7,207 nucleotides of DNA from JBBKWH01 sp037968855. GTDB lineage: Bacteria > Pseudomonadota > Gammaproteobacteria > Pseudomonadales > Moraxellaceae. A program made the translations under genes and the position numbers. Positions 1 to 5,508 of the stretch are shown here, one piece after another. The notes under the pieces were generated by a model. The model was not told the DNA's origin. It did not search any database and saw only the letters and a list, made by a program, of their open reading frames with translations. Location of the stretch: the NCBI GenBank assembly GCA_037968855.1, contig JBBKWH010000097.1, forward strand, positions 1-7,207, given 5' to 3'. Position 1 is the stretch's first letter. Every line of letters begins with the position of its first letter.

Positions 1-100
1 TTACCGCTTGCATGTAATGGGAGCTAACCACTACAAGAATCAAGATACAAGGATGTCAATGTTGGGTTGGCATTGTGCCGTCGCAACAGGATGCGATCAA

Positions 101-164
101 CCAATCCTCGATATTTGCATGATGCAATCGAATGTCCTTACAGATCAAAAAAATCGAGGACTGG
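101..164. repeat. Imperfect inverted repeat enclosing a small perfect palindrome
   Basis: The arms ccaatcctcgat (101-112) and atcgaggactgg (153-164) are reverse complements at 11 of 12 positions. The 40-nt interior holds a perfect 13-bp palindrome, ttgcat-g-atgcaa (115-127). It lies just past the 3' end of the nitroreductase gene on the minus strand, so it could fold at the end of that transcript. Neither strand shows a T-run after the second arm, so it is not a standard intrinsic terminator. The rest of 1-189 shows no supportable gene. Confidence 0.45.
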
Positions 165-189
165 CTGGAGACATGCTTAGTAAAAACGC

Positions 190-972
190 TTAAACCTCAT
201 GAATAAATAAATCACGATCAAAGCGAATTTGTGGCCAAAACACACCATCATCAGCGCGCTCACCGGCACCAATCACCATGACCGGAAAAGCATCATCATC
301 TAGTTTGAGCAGTTGGCGCACCCGCACTTCGTCGTAGCCTTCCATCATGCAGGTATCAAAACCATGCGCACGATAGGCCAGCACCAGATTCTCACAGGCC
401 AGTGCTGTGCTTTTGGCTGCCCATAATTGCACTTCATTTTTGGTAAATGGACCGCGTGGCACAGCAGAGACCAAACCACCAATCGAAAATGCCGCTTTTT
501 TGACCATCGCAAAGCTATTCAGTGGACCCGGTGAGTAATTATATGGGATCAGTTGATAGTAGCGTTTGACCAGTGGTGGAACGTCTGGCATAGGCCATTC
601 GCGTAGCATTTGCCGTGAGAATTCGTGCACTCGGTCGGTGCGTGCCACACAGACAATCAGTTCGGCAGCGGTCTTGGCGGCCAGTTGGCTCATGCAGGCT
701 TTGACCAACTTGGCTTTTTTTTCTGCGCTGCGTACAACATAAAATTCCCATGGCTGCAAGTTGGATGAACACGGCGCAAGCATAGCCATGTTGAGGCAGT
801 CGTCTGTGACAGCGGCAGGAATAGGCGTTTGGGTGAATTTACGCACTGAGCGGCGGCTGGTGATGACCTTACGGAAATTGTCCAGATCAATGTCTTTTGG
901 TACAGGCTCGTAATAGCGCTGTTTGCCATCAATCTCGATGGTATTGAGTGCAGATGGGTTATTGGTGTTCAT
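190..972 (-). CDS. Nitroreductase family protein (FMN-dependent oxidoreductase)
   Basis: This is a probable cytoplasmic flavoprotein that reduces nitroaromatics, quinones or similar electrophiles with NAD(P)H; the true substrate cannot be read from sequence. With the start chosen here it has 260 residues. Visible family marks are RRSVRKF near residues 40-46 (FMN phosphate contact), APCSSNLQPWEF at 66-77 (the S-N-x-Q-P-W flavin loop), and a late segment with ACENLVLAYRAHGFDTC followed by VIGAGER. The frame stays open upstream to a TTG at 1038, but that TTG is the first three bases of a consensus -35 box, so it cannot be the start. ATG at 970-972 has AAGGTG (981-986) eight bases upstream; an ATG at 976-978 is also in frame but only two bases from it. 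The gene diverges from an ArsR regulator 132 bp away, which probably controls it. The family call is firm and the substrate is unknown. Confidence 0.92.
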   Translation of the reverse strand: MNTNNPSALNTIEIDGKQRYYEPVPKDIDLDNFRKVITSRRSVRKFTQTPIPAAVTDDCLNMAMLAPCSSNLQPWEFYVVRSAEKKAKLVKACMSQLAAKTAAELIVCVARTDRVHEFSRQMLREWPMPDVPPLVKRYYQLIPYNYSPGPLNSFAMVKKAAFSIGGLVSAVPRGPFTKNEVQLWAAKSTALACENLVLAYRAHGFDTCMMEGYDEVRVRQLLKLDDDAFPVMVIGAGERADDGVFWPQIRFDRDLFIHEV

Positions 973-980
973 CGACATAT

Positions 981-986
981 CACCTT
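981..986 (-). promoter_or_regulatory. Ribosome binding site deciding the nitroreductase start
   Basis: On the minus strand this reads AAGGTG, eight bases before the ATG at 970-972. It selects that codon over the ATG two codons earlier (two-base spacing) and over the upstream TTG inside the -35 box. Confidence 0.7.
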
Positions 987-1009
987 GATTGGGTGGTGGG
1001 ATGGTTCGA

Positions 1010-1038
1010 AACATATCGAACAGTTCGATAGCTGTCAA
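1010..1038 (-). promoter_or_regulatory. Sigma-70 promoter of the nitroreductase gene
   Basis: On the minus strand there is a perfect -35 TTGACA (1038-1033), a 17-base spacer and a -10 TATGTT (1015-1010; four of six consensus bases). Transcription would begin near 1003, giving a leader of about 30 nt before the ATG at 972. The spacer is almost entirely a perfect palindrome, so a bound repressor would exclude RNA polymerase. Confidence 0.75.
1014..1030. promoter_or_regulatory. Candidate operator: 17-bp perfect palindrome
   Basis: The sequence tatcgaa-cag-ttcgata is a perfect 7-3-7 inverted repeat. It lies between the -35 and -10 boxes of the nitroreductase promoter and overlaps the -10 by two bases. 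A further ttcgaa palindrome at 1005-1010 shares the TTCGA half-site. A dimeric winged-helix repressor is encoded divergently next door, and such proteins bind short palindromes over promoters, so the ArsR-type product is the likely ligand. The repeat is seen directly; the pairing with the regulator is inferred. Confidence 0.65.
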
Positions 1039-1054
1039 ACTATAAGTGTATACC

Positions 1055-1063
1055 TGATCTAAT
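1055..1063 (+). promoter_or_regulatory. Possible extended -10 promoter of the ArsR-family gene
   Basis: TGATCTAAT matches an extended -10 element: TG, one base, then TCTAAT, which is five of six to TATAAT. No good -35 is seen upstream, as is usual for this promoter class. The start point would be near 1070, about 35 bases before the ATG. The palindrome at 1014-1030 would fall around -40 to -56, so autoregulation is possible but not evident. Confidence 0.4.
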
Positions 1064-1104
1064 GATGCTAATCTGAACGGATTATTCCAGACCGTCCCAT
1101 CGCG

Positions 1105-1443
1105 ATGCCTTTATCTACCGTGCCTCACGCCACTGATCTTAGCTTAGAGCAAAGCCAGCGCTTAGCCTTGGCATTTAAGGCGCTGTCGAATCCGCATCGC
1201 TTGGTTATTTATCATCGCTTGCTGCAACAACATGCCAGTACGTTTCGTTGTTGTCTGTTGCAAGATTTGATTGATCAGTTGGAGATTGGCGCACCGACGG
1301 TCTCGCATCATGTCAAAGAGTTGGAACGGGCTGGCTTGATTGAGGTGGAGCGGGTGGGGCGTTATTTGCGTTGTGGGTTAAATGAGTCGATGCGAGTACA
1401 TGTACAGGATTTTTTGGCGGGTATGACGGTTGATACGCCCTAA
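1105..1443 (+). CDS. ArsR-family winged-helix transcriptional regulator
   Basis: A 112-residue protein of the usual ArsR/SmtB size. ALSNPHRLVIYHRLL (about 26-40) is the classic N-terminal helix signature. The helix-turn-helix spans about 51-77, with APTVSHHVKELERAGLI as the recognition region, and VERVGRYLRCGLN (81-93) forms the wing. A Cys pair at 49-50, just ahead of the first HTH helix, lies close to where ArsR-type metal or thiol sensors carry the ELCVCDL cysteines, but the CxC spacing is absent. A third Cys is at 90. Metal, persulfide, electrophile or no ligand all remain possible. The ATG has no visible Shine-Dalgarno sequence and the nearest upstream in-frame codons offer no better start, so weak translation is likely. 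It is divergent from the nitroreductase and probably represses it. Confidence 0.9.
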   Translation: MPLSTVPHATDLSLEQSQRLALAFKALSNPHRLVIYHRLLQQHASTFRCCLLQDLIDQLEIGAPTVSHHVKELERAGLIEVERVGRYLRCGLNESMRVHVQDFLAGMTVDTP

Positions 1444-1467
1444 GAATTTTAAGTGGCTTGTCAGTTT

Positions 1468-1500
1468 AAAAGCACAAACCACCTCATGGCAGTTTGTGCT
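1468..1500 (-). terminator. Intrinsic terminator of the porin gene
   Basis: The arms agcacaaac (1471-1479) and gtttgtgct (1492-1500) form a perfect 9-bp stem with a 12-nt loop. Read on the minus strand, the stem runs into TTTT, about 30 bases past the porin stop. On the plus strand the hairpin also follows the ArsR-type gene but has no T-run, so it would stop that transcript poorly. Confidence 0.6.
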
Positions 1501-1531
1501 GATAGACAATAACGCGATCGGTGACTTTGTC

Positions 1532-2725
1532 TTAGAAGCTGTAACCCATGCCTAAAGTAAAGCCATCGGCATCCGGTTTGGATTTGTCGTAATGGTCTTG
1601 GATCTGCGCATCTGCTTTGAAGACAACCTGTGGGGTCAGGTAATAGTTAAAGCCATAATTCCATTGTTTGATGCTGCTGTCCGCGTTGACACCTTGAGCA
1701 TTGCTTGCGGCAGCCAAATCCCACTCGCTATAACGTGCAAACACACCAATATTGTCTAAAGGCAGACCCATCATGTCGTCTAAGCGATAGTTGGTTTCAA
1801 CAAAAAAACCTTCTTGCTTTGATTTCTGTGCGTTGACCGTATTGCTCAAGCCGTCAATATTCCATTGCGCGTACAGTGCTTTTAGACCAATACCTTGCCA
1901 TTGATAAGATGCATGCAGCTCAATCAAATCGGCTGCATTATCCTGAGCCGTATCACCTTGACCAAGATCGGTCTGATGTTGATACGTCAGGCCAGTTTGA
2001 AAGCCATTATTGAGGTAGCGCAGGCGTGCGGTATATGCCAAGTCTTCAGCATTTGCTTTAGCACCTTTTTGGCGGCCACTGCGAATGCTGGCATCGGTCG
2101 TTTTAAGACCACTATTGACCATTACGTCATAGCGTAGACCTTCAATTGGTGTGACCTGACCACTGGCTTTAATGCCACCTTCCCACCATGTGGTTGGAAT
2201 AATATTGCTCTCAATGGGGTTGCGTTTGACACCATAGAATGTTTCTGGCTCGTGGAACTCATTGACAAAACCTACTGGCATCAGCATTTGACCCACCGAA
2301 ATGGCATGGTTTTTTGCATACTGCCATTCGATAAACATTTGCTCTAATTCAACTTCACCTGGTGCGCCTTCACCAGCAAGGGCATGTTCGACTTCAAGCT
2401 CACTGTGCAAACGGACGGTGTCACTAAATTGGTGGCCAACATACAGCACAAAACGATACGCATCGTATTGATCATCTGAGTTATCTAGATGACTAAACAG
2501 TGCCTCACCATAGCCACCAATTGATGTCTTGTTGATCACGCTACTCATGGTACTGCTAGGTGAAGTGGCCTGATTCTCTTGTTGTACGGTCAATTGCTGC
2601 TTGAGTGCATCTAGCTGCTGTTGTTGATCTTCAATTTGTTGTTGTAGTGTGGCGAGATCAAGCGGTTGAGCGGCATAAACCGAAGTGATGGACAAGGCAA
2701 AACAAAGTGGCAATAAACGCAACAT
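1532..2725 (-). CDS. Outer-membrane porin-like beta-barrel with N-terminal coiled coil
   Basis: A 397-residue exported protein. Residues 1-19 are a signal peptide (hydrophobic LLPLCFALSITSVYA, AxA-like cleavage near 18-19). A Gln-rich heptad stretch follows (about 22-52, LQQQIEDQQQQLDALKQQL), which should form a periplasmic, probably trimeric, coiled coil. From about 68 (SIGGYGEALF) the alternating aromatic/polar pattern indicates an outer-membrane beta-barrel, and the last residues GMGYSF end in Phe, the usual barrel-assembly signal. The segments FHEPETFYGVKRNPIE (158-172) and TTWWEGG (178-184) resemble the phosphate-selective porin O/P-like group, but cargo is not determined by this; a siderophore-porin relative such as LbtU is an alternative. 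The ATG has AAGGG (2735-2739) nine bases upstream. It is transcribed alone, ending at the hairpin near 1471-1500. Confidence 0.85.
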   Translation of the reverse strand: MLRLLPLCFALSITSVYAAQPLDLATLQQQIEDQQQQLDALKQQLTVQQENQATSPSSTMSSVINKTSIGGYGEALFSHLDNSDDQYDAYRFVLYVGHQFSDTVRLHSELEVEHALAGEGAPGEVELEQMFIEWQYAKNHAISVGQMLMPVGFVNEFHEPETFYGVKRNPIESNIIPTTWWEGGIKASGQVTPIEGLRYDVMVNSGLKTTDASIRSGRQKGAKANAEDLAYTARLRYLNNGFQTGLTYQHQTDLGQGDTAQDNAADLIELHASYQWQGIGLKALYAQWNIDGLSNTVNAQKSKQEGFFVETNYRLDDMMGLPLDNIGVFARYSEWDLAAASNAQGVNADSSIKQWNYGFNYYLTPQVVFKADAQIQDHYDKSKPDADGFTLGMGYSF

Positions 2726-2753
2726 AATAAAAGACCCTTATAAACAACGTTGC

Positions 2754-2774
2754 TTTTTATGCAGAGCATAAAAA
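2754..2774. repeat. Perfect 9-3-9 palindrome in the porin leader
   Basis: tttttatgc (2754-2762), spacer aga, gcataaaaa (2766-2774). It lies 29-49 bases upstream of the porin ATG, so it is either an operator or a hairpin in the porin 5' leader. The arms are AT-rich with only GC/GC at the tip, so RNA folding would be modest; a DNA-binding site is as likely. If the TTGACG/TATGCT promoter candidate is correct, the palindrome overlaps its -10. Confidence 0.5.
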
Positions 2775-2995
2775 ATGTGGAAGACGTCAAAACGTGGGCT
2801 AGTCTAGCTAAGTAGAAATGCAACTGCAAATCGTTATTATTTGTGTTCTGTGTTTGTGGGGGATGGGGGATTGATTAAGACGTTTCTATGGTATGGCTTT
2901 GATGATTTTTTATTTATAAAACAATTGCTTATTTTTTTATGGAAGACTTGCTTCTTTTTGGTCTGCTTGCACAGCAACAGGCACATCACACAGCA

Positions 2996-3037
2996 GGTCA
3001 AACCTCAGCTCAACATATTGTCAGTTGAGGCTTGACC
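2996..3037 (-). terminator. Long hairpin after the PAP2 phosphatase gene, no U-tract
   Basis: ggtcaa (2996-3001) pairs with ttgacc (3032-3037). After one mismatch, cctcagct (3003-3010) pairs with agttgagg (3023-3030) with a single G-U. The loop is 12 nt. It begins 12 bases past the phosphatase stop on the minus strand, the expected place for a terminator or 3'-end stabilising hairpin, but no T-run follows on either strand. Confidence 0.45.
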
Positions 3038-3048
3038 GCTAAGACTGA

Positions 3049-3621
3049 TCACCACTTGGACTGAATTTCCACCCCAAACACCTTGCGATCAAAAAATGGC
3101 ATCACCTGAATATCACCCTGCAACGGTTGGGTAAACCACAAACCCGCAATCACACCCACCGCACAACCAGCCACCACATCACGCACATGATGCAAGTCTA
3201 AATCGACCCGTGACCAGCCCACGTAGGCTGCCGGAACCATCGCCGCACTACCATAACGCCAGCCATAACGCTGACCAATAAAGGTTGCTCCAGCACAGGC
3301 ATTACTGGTGTGGCCGGATGGAAAAGAGTAATCATCGCCATTGGGCCGTTCGCCTAGCTCGGTGCTATTGAGGCTGTATTTCAACGCAAGGGTGGCGCCA
3401 AGATTGCTCAGCATGGTTTTGGTGAGCATGACCATGCCATCGTCGTCATCTTGCAGATAGGCCATACTCAGACCAACTGCTGGAATCGCGACCGAGACTA
3501 CATCGCTGATCCGTTCTTCGCTATCGCTAGCCAGACTCGTGGGGCTGTGCAGCAAAAAAACCGCACAAGTGCTGGCAAGTAGAATATGACGAGTCGCGTG
3601 TTGGGGCCGTGGGTATTGCAT
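3049..3621 (-). CDS. PAP2-family phosphatase with signal peptide
   Basis: Type 2 phosphatidic-acid phosphatase fold, 190 residues from the chosen start. The three catalytic motifs are visible: Lys81 with Arg92-Pro93 (ALKYSLNSTELGERP), FPSGHT at 100-105, and SRVDLDLHHVRD at 137-148, which fits SRx5HxxxD with His144 and Asp148. Motif 1 has ten residues between Lys and Arg-Pro instead of the classical six. The N-terminus (RPQHATRH then ILLASTCAVFLL, cleavage near LAS-D) is a signal peptide, so the enzyme should act in the periplasm, on a lipid or other phosphate ester. ATG at 3619-3621 has AAGGA (3632-3636) ten bases upstream. An in-frame ATG at 3637-3639 has no ribosome site and contains that AAGGA in its own codons, so the shorter start is preferred. 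The substrate is not identifiable; it stands alone. Confidence 0.88.
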   Translation of the reverse strand: MQYPRPQHATRHILLASTCAVFLLHSPTSLASDSEERISDVVSVAIPAVGLSMAYLQDDDDGMVMLTKTMLSNLGATLALKYSLNSTELGERPNGDDYSFPSGHTSNACAGATFIGQRYGWRYGSAAMVPAAYVGWSRVDLDLHHVRDVVAGCAVGVIAGLWFTQPLQGDIQVMPFFDRKVFGVEIQSKW

Positions 3622-3733
3622 TGGATGATGTTCCTTCATTCATGATCTGATCAATAGATGATCTTATGGCGGGCAAGATAGCAGATTGATTAGGCTTATC
3701 CTATTAAAAATAGATCGACTCCAATGACTTAAC

Positions 3734-3758
3734 CAGTATATTGAGTCAGTATATTAAG
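3734..3758. repeat. Tandem direct repeat, 12-bp units
   Basis: cagtatattgag (3734-3745) and cagtatattaag (3747-3758) match at 11 of 12 positions and start 13 bp apart. The first contains TATATT, preceded at 16-bp spacing by TCGACT (3715-3720), a possible weak plus-strand promoter about 150 bp ahead of gor. The repeats may be regulator half-sites or chance AT-rich sequence. Confidence 0.35.
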
Positions 3759-3767
3759 CCGTAAGAG

Positions 3768-3780
3768 AGCATGGCATGCT
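3768..3780. repeat. 13-bp palindrome, distal copy of the GCATGGCATG motif
   Basis: agcatg-g-catgct is a perfect inverted repeat in the phosphatase/gor divergent region. Its core GCATGGCATG (3769-3778) recurs at 3840-3849, 71 bp away and closer to gor. Confidence 0.5.
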
Positions 3781-3839
3781 GATAAACACTCAACAGGATC
3801 GGTTACAGCCAGCCCTGATCAAATATGCTAGGGTTTAGT

Positions 3840-3869
3840 GCATGGCATGATGTGCCATGATGATCATGG
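3840..3869. promoter_or_regulatory. Overlapping palindromes upstream of gor, candidate operator
   Basis: Two perfect dyads share bases. catggca-tgatg-tgccatg occupies 3841-3859 and ccatgat-g-atcatgg occupies 3855-3869. They lie 32-60 bp before the gor ATG, where an operator or leader structure would sit. The two folds are mutually exclusive as RNA hairpins. No OxyR-like pattern is evident. Function is inferred from position only. Confidence 0.45.
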
Positions 3870-3900
3870 GTCAATCTATATTTTTTGGAAGTGAGCGCAT

Positions 3901-5307
3901 ATGACTGAGCAATATGACTATGACTTGGTGGTCATTGGTGGTGGATCGGGTGGGGTGCGTGCTGCACGGATTGCAGCCAGTCTAGGTGCCAAAGTCGCGA
4001 TTATTGAAGATACCCATTGGGGTGGAACCTGTGTCAACGTCGGTTGTGTGCCAAAAAAAATGTACCACTATGTCGCCAGCGCCCGTGATGAGATTGAGCT
4101 CGCGCGTGCCTATGGCTGGCGCATTGAGCTTGGTGGCTTAGATTGGTCAGTGTTTCATCCAGCCAAAAATGCCGAGATTAATCGTCTACAAAACATCTAT
4201 CGCAGCATGCTCAATAACTCTGGCGTTGAAGTGATTGACGGTTTTGGCAAGATGGTTGACGCGCATACGGTACAAGTGGGCGAATGCACGTATCAGGCCA
4301 AACATATTTTAATTGCTGTGGGCGGTGCGCCTGTCTTGCCAGATGTGGCGGGCATTGAACATGCGATTATGTCTGATCAATTGTTTGCCATGGATCATCT
4401 GCCCAATAAGATGTTGGTGTTTGGCGGTGGCTATATTGCGTGCGAGATGGCCAGTACCTATCACAAGTTTGGCGTTAGCGTTCGCTTGGTGGCGCGGGGT
4501 CAGTTGCTCAAGAGTTTTGATCTACAAACCACTAATTTTTTAAAAACCCAACTTAAGCATGAAGGCTTAGACTTTACCGAGCAGCTCAATATCCAAAGTC
4601 TAGCCAAAACCGAGCATGGCATTTCGGTCACCTTCTCTGACGGGACGGTTGATCATTTTGATACCGTGTTGATGGCGACGGGTCGTAAGCCGCGCTTTGA
4701 GCAATTGGGTCTAGATGTGGTTGGTGTCGAACGTGATATTCGTGGCCTCATTGCGGTGAATACCGAGTACCAAACCAGCGTGCCATCTATTTATGCAGTT
4801 GGCGATATTGTCGAAGGGCCAGATCTGACCCCTGCCGCATTGGCCCAAGGCATGTATGTGGCGCGGCATTTGTTTGGCGATCAGCCGGTGTCGCCGCCTG
4901 ATTTAAATGCTGTTGCAACCACCATCTTTACCCATCCGCAAGTGGCGACAGTGGGTCTAAGCGAAGAGCAGGTGATTGCCGAAGGCATCCATGCCAAGAT
5001 TTTTACCTCAGAATTTCGTTCGCTCAAGTACACGCCCACTGCCTTAACCCCGCGTAGCTTTGTCAAAATGCTGGTGGATGCCAAAACCGATCAAATCTTG
5101 GGGATTCATTTGGTTGGTCAAGAGGTTGGCGAGATGATGCAAGGCTTTGCGGTGGCAGTCCAAGCACAAATGACCAAGGCGCAATTAGATCAAACTGTGG
5201 GCATTCATCCTACCTTTGCTGAAGAACTGGTCACGATGCGCCAGCCAACTCGTGAGATTCATCCGACGCCGTCAGATGAGGTGGCGTTGGTGGTGGATCG
5301 CGATTAG
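3901..5307 (+). CDS. gor: Glutathione-disulfide reductase
   Basis: Cytoplasmic FAD enzyme reducing GSSG to GSH with NADPH, 468 residues (E. coli Gor is 450). The order is standard: FAD motif GGGSGGVRAAR (13-23); redox disulfide GGTCVNVGCVPKK (41-53, Cys44/Cys49); NADPH motif GGGYIACEMAS (175-185); second FAD motif IYAVGDIVEGPDLTP (297-311); and a dimer-interface end GIHPTFAEELVTMR (434-447) with catalytic His436 and Glu441. HPTFAEELVTMR favours glutathione reductase over lipoamide or mercuric relatives. The NADPH 2'-phosphate loop reads ARGQLLKSFD (198-207): Arg199 is kept, but the second Arg of the usual R-x5-R is replaced by Lys204 and the loop is one residue shorter. Eight As encode part of the KK after the redox Cys. 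The ATG follows GGAAG (3887-3891) at nine bases. It is monocistronic, with a terminator close behind. Confidence 0.95.
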   Translation: MTEQYDYDLVVIGGGSGGVRAARIAASLGAKVAIIEDTHWGGTCVNVGCVPKKMYHYVASARDEIELARAYGWRIELGGLDWSVFHPAKNAEINRLQNIYRSMLNNSGVEVIDGFGKMVDAHTVQVGECTYQAKHILIAVGGAPVLPDVAGIEHAIMSDQLFAMDHLPNKMLVFGGGYIACEMASTYHKFGVSVRLVARGQLLKSFDLQTTNFLKTQLKHEGLDFTEQLNIQSLAKTEHGISVTFSDGTVDHFDTVLMATGRKPRFEQLGLDVVGVERDIRGLIAVNTEYQTSVPSIYAVGDIVEGPDLTPAALAQGMYVARHLFGDQPVSPPDLNAVATTIFTHPQVATVGLSEEQVIAEGIHAKIFTSEFRSLKYTPTALTPRSFVKMLVDAKTDQILGIHLVGQEVGEMMQGFAVAVQAQMTKAQLDQTVGIHPTFAEELVTMRQPTREIHPTPSDEVALVVDRD

Positions 5308-5348
5308 TCGATTTTAAGGGTGTTTGCCGTCGTTCATGCTTCATCAAC

Positions 5349-5380
5349 AGCCCACTTGATTCGGTAGTTAGTGGGCTTTA
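5349..5380 (+). terminator. Intrinsic terminator of gor
   Basis: agcccact (5349-5356) and agtgggct (5370-5377) form a perfect 8-bp, GC-rich stem with a 13-nt loop, running into CTTTAATAT. It lies about 40 bases after the gor stop. The T-run is short, so read-through toward the next gene is possible. Confidence 0.6.
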
Positions 5381-5416
5381 ATATATAAATGGTCAGCAAA
5401 TTATTGATAGATCATA

Positions 5417-5444
5417 TTGATTTAACAAGACTATTTTGTATAGC
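5417..5444 (+). promoter_or_regulatory. Possible promoter of the tail-anchored protein gene
   Basis: TTGATT (5417-5422), a 16-base spacer and TATAGC (5439-5444) each match consensus at four of six positions. It is the best candidate between the gor terminator and the next gene. The start would be near 5451, so the hairpin at 5454-5475 would be the first thing transcribed. TATGAT at 5486-5491 is an alternative -10 but lacks a -35. Confidence 0.35.
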
Positions 5445-5453
5445 TGTCTCTTA

Positions 5454-5475
5454 AAAGCCGTTTAAAAACGGTTTT
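5454..5475. terminator. Hairpin with A-tract and T-tract flanks (bidirectional terminator-like)
   Basis: aaagccgttt (5454-5463) pairs with aaacggtttt (5466-5475) with one G-U. A-rich on the left and T-rich on the right, it reads as a small intrinsic terminator on either strand. It could be a second stop for gor or, if the promoter just upstream is real, a leader hairpin or attenuator for the next gene, ending 33 bases before its ATG. Confidence 0.4.
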
Positions 5476-5508
5476 AACTATTTAGTATGATCAATCAGGG
5501 GTAAACAG

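Larger units (their letters stand above)
2726..3048. other. 323-bp intergenic region upstream of the porin
   Basis: This gap must hold the porin promoter and the end of the phosphatase transcript. On the minus strand, TTGACG followed 15 bases later by TATGCT is a possible but short-spaced promoter. The AT-rich middle (about 2890-2960) contains T-runs but no convincing gene: the longest plus-strand frame starts with TTG, lacks a ribosome site and has no family features. Two hairpins are listed separately. Confidence 0.5.

Noticed and set aside
8..193. Plus-strand 61-codon open frame at the left edge
   Set aside because: It begins with TTG or an ATG lacking a ribosome site, its composition is not protein-like, it shows no motif, and it overlaps the nitroreductase stop tail to tail.
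2745..2752. caacgttg palindrome near the porin start
   Set aside because: Only eight bases long; easily expected by chance.
2841..3035. Plus-strand 64-codon hydrophobic open frame in the porin/phosphatase gap
   Set aside because: TTG start with no Shine-Dalgarno sequence. The hydrophobicity comes from T-rich intergenic DNA, and the end of the frame runs through the hairpin after the phosphatase gene.
3640..3900. Clear sigma-70 promoters for the phosphatase and gor
   Set aside because: Several AT-rich hexamers exist, but none has both boxes at good match and spacing, so no firm promoter is listed.
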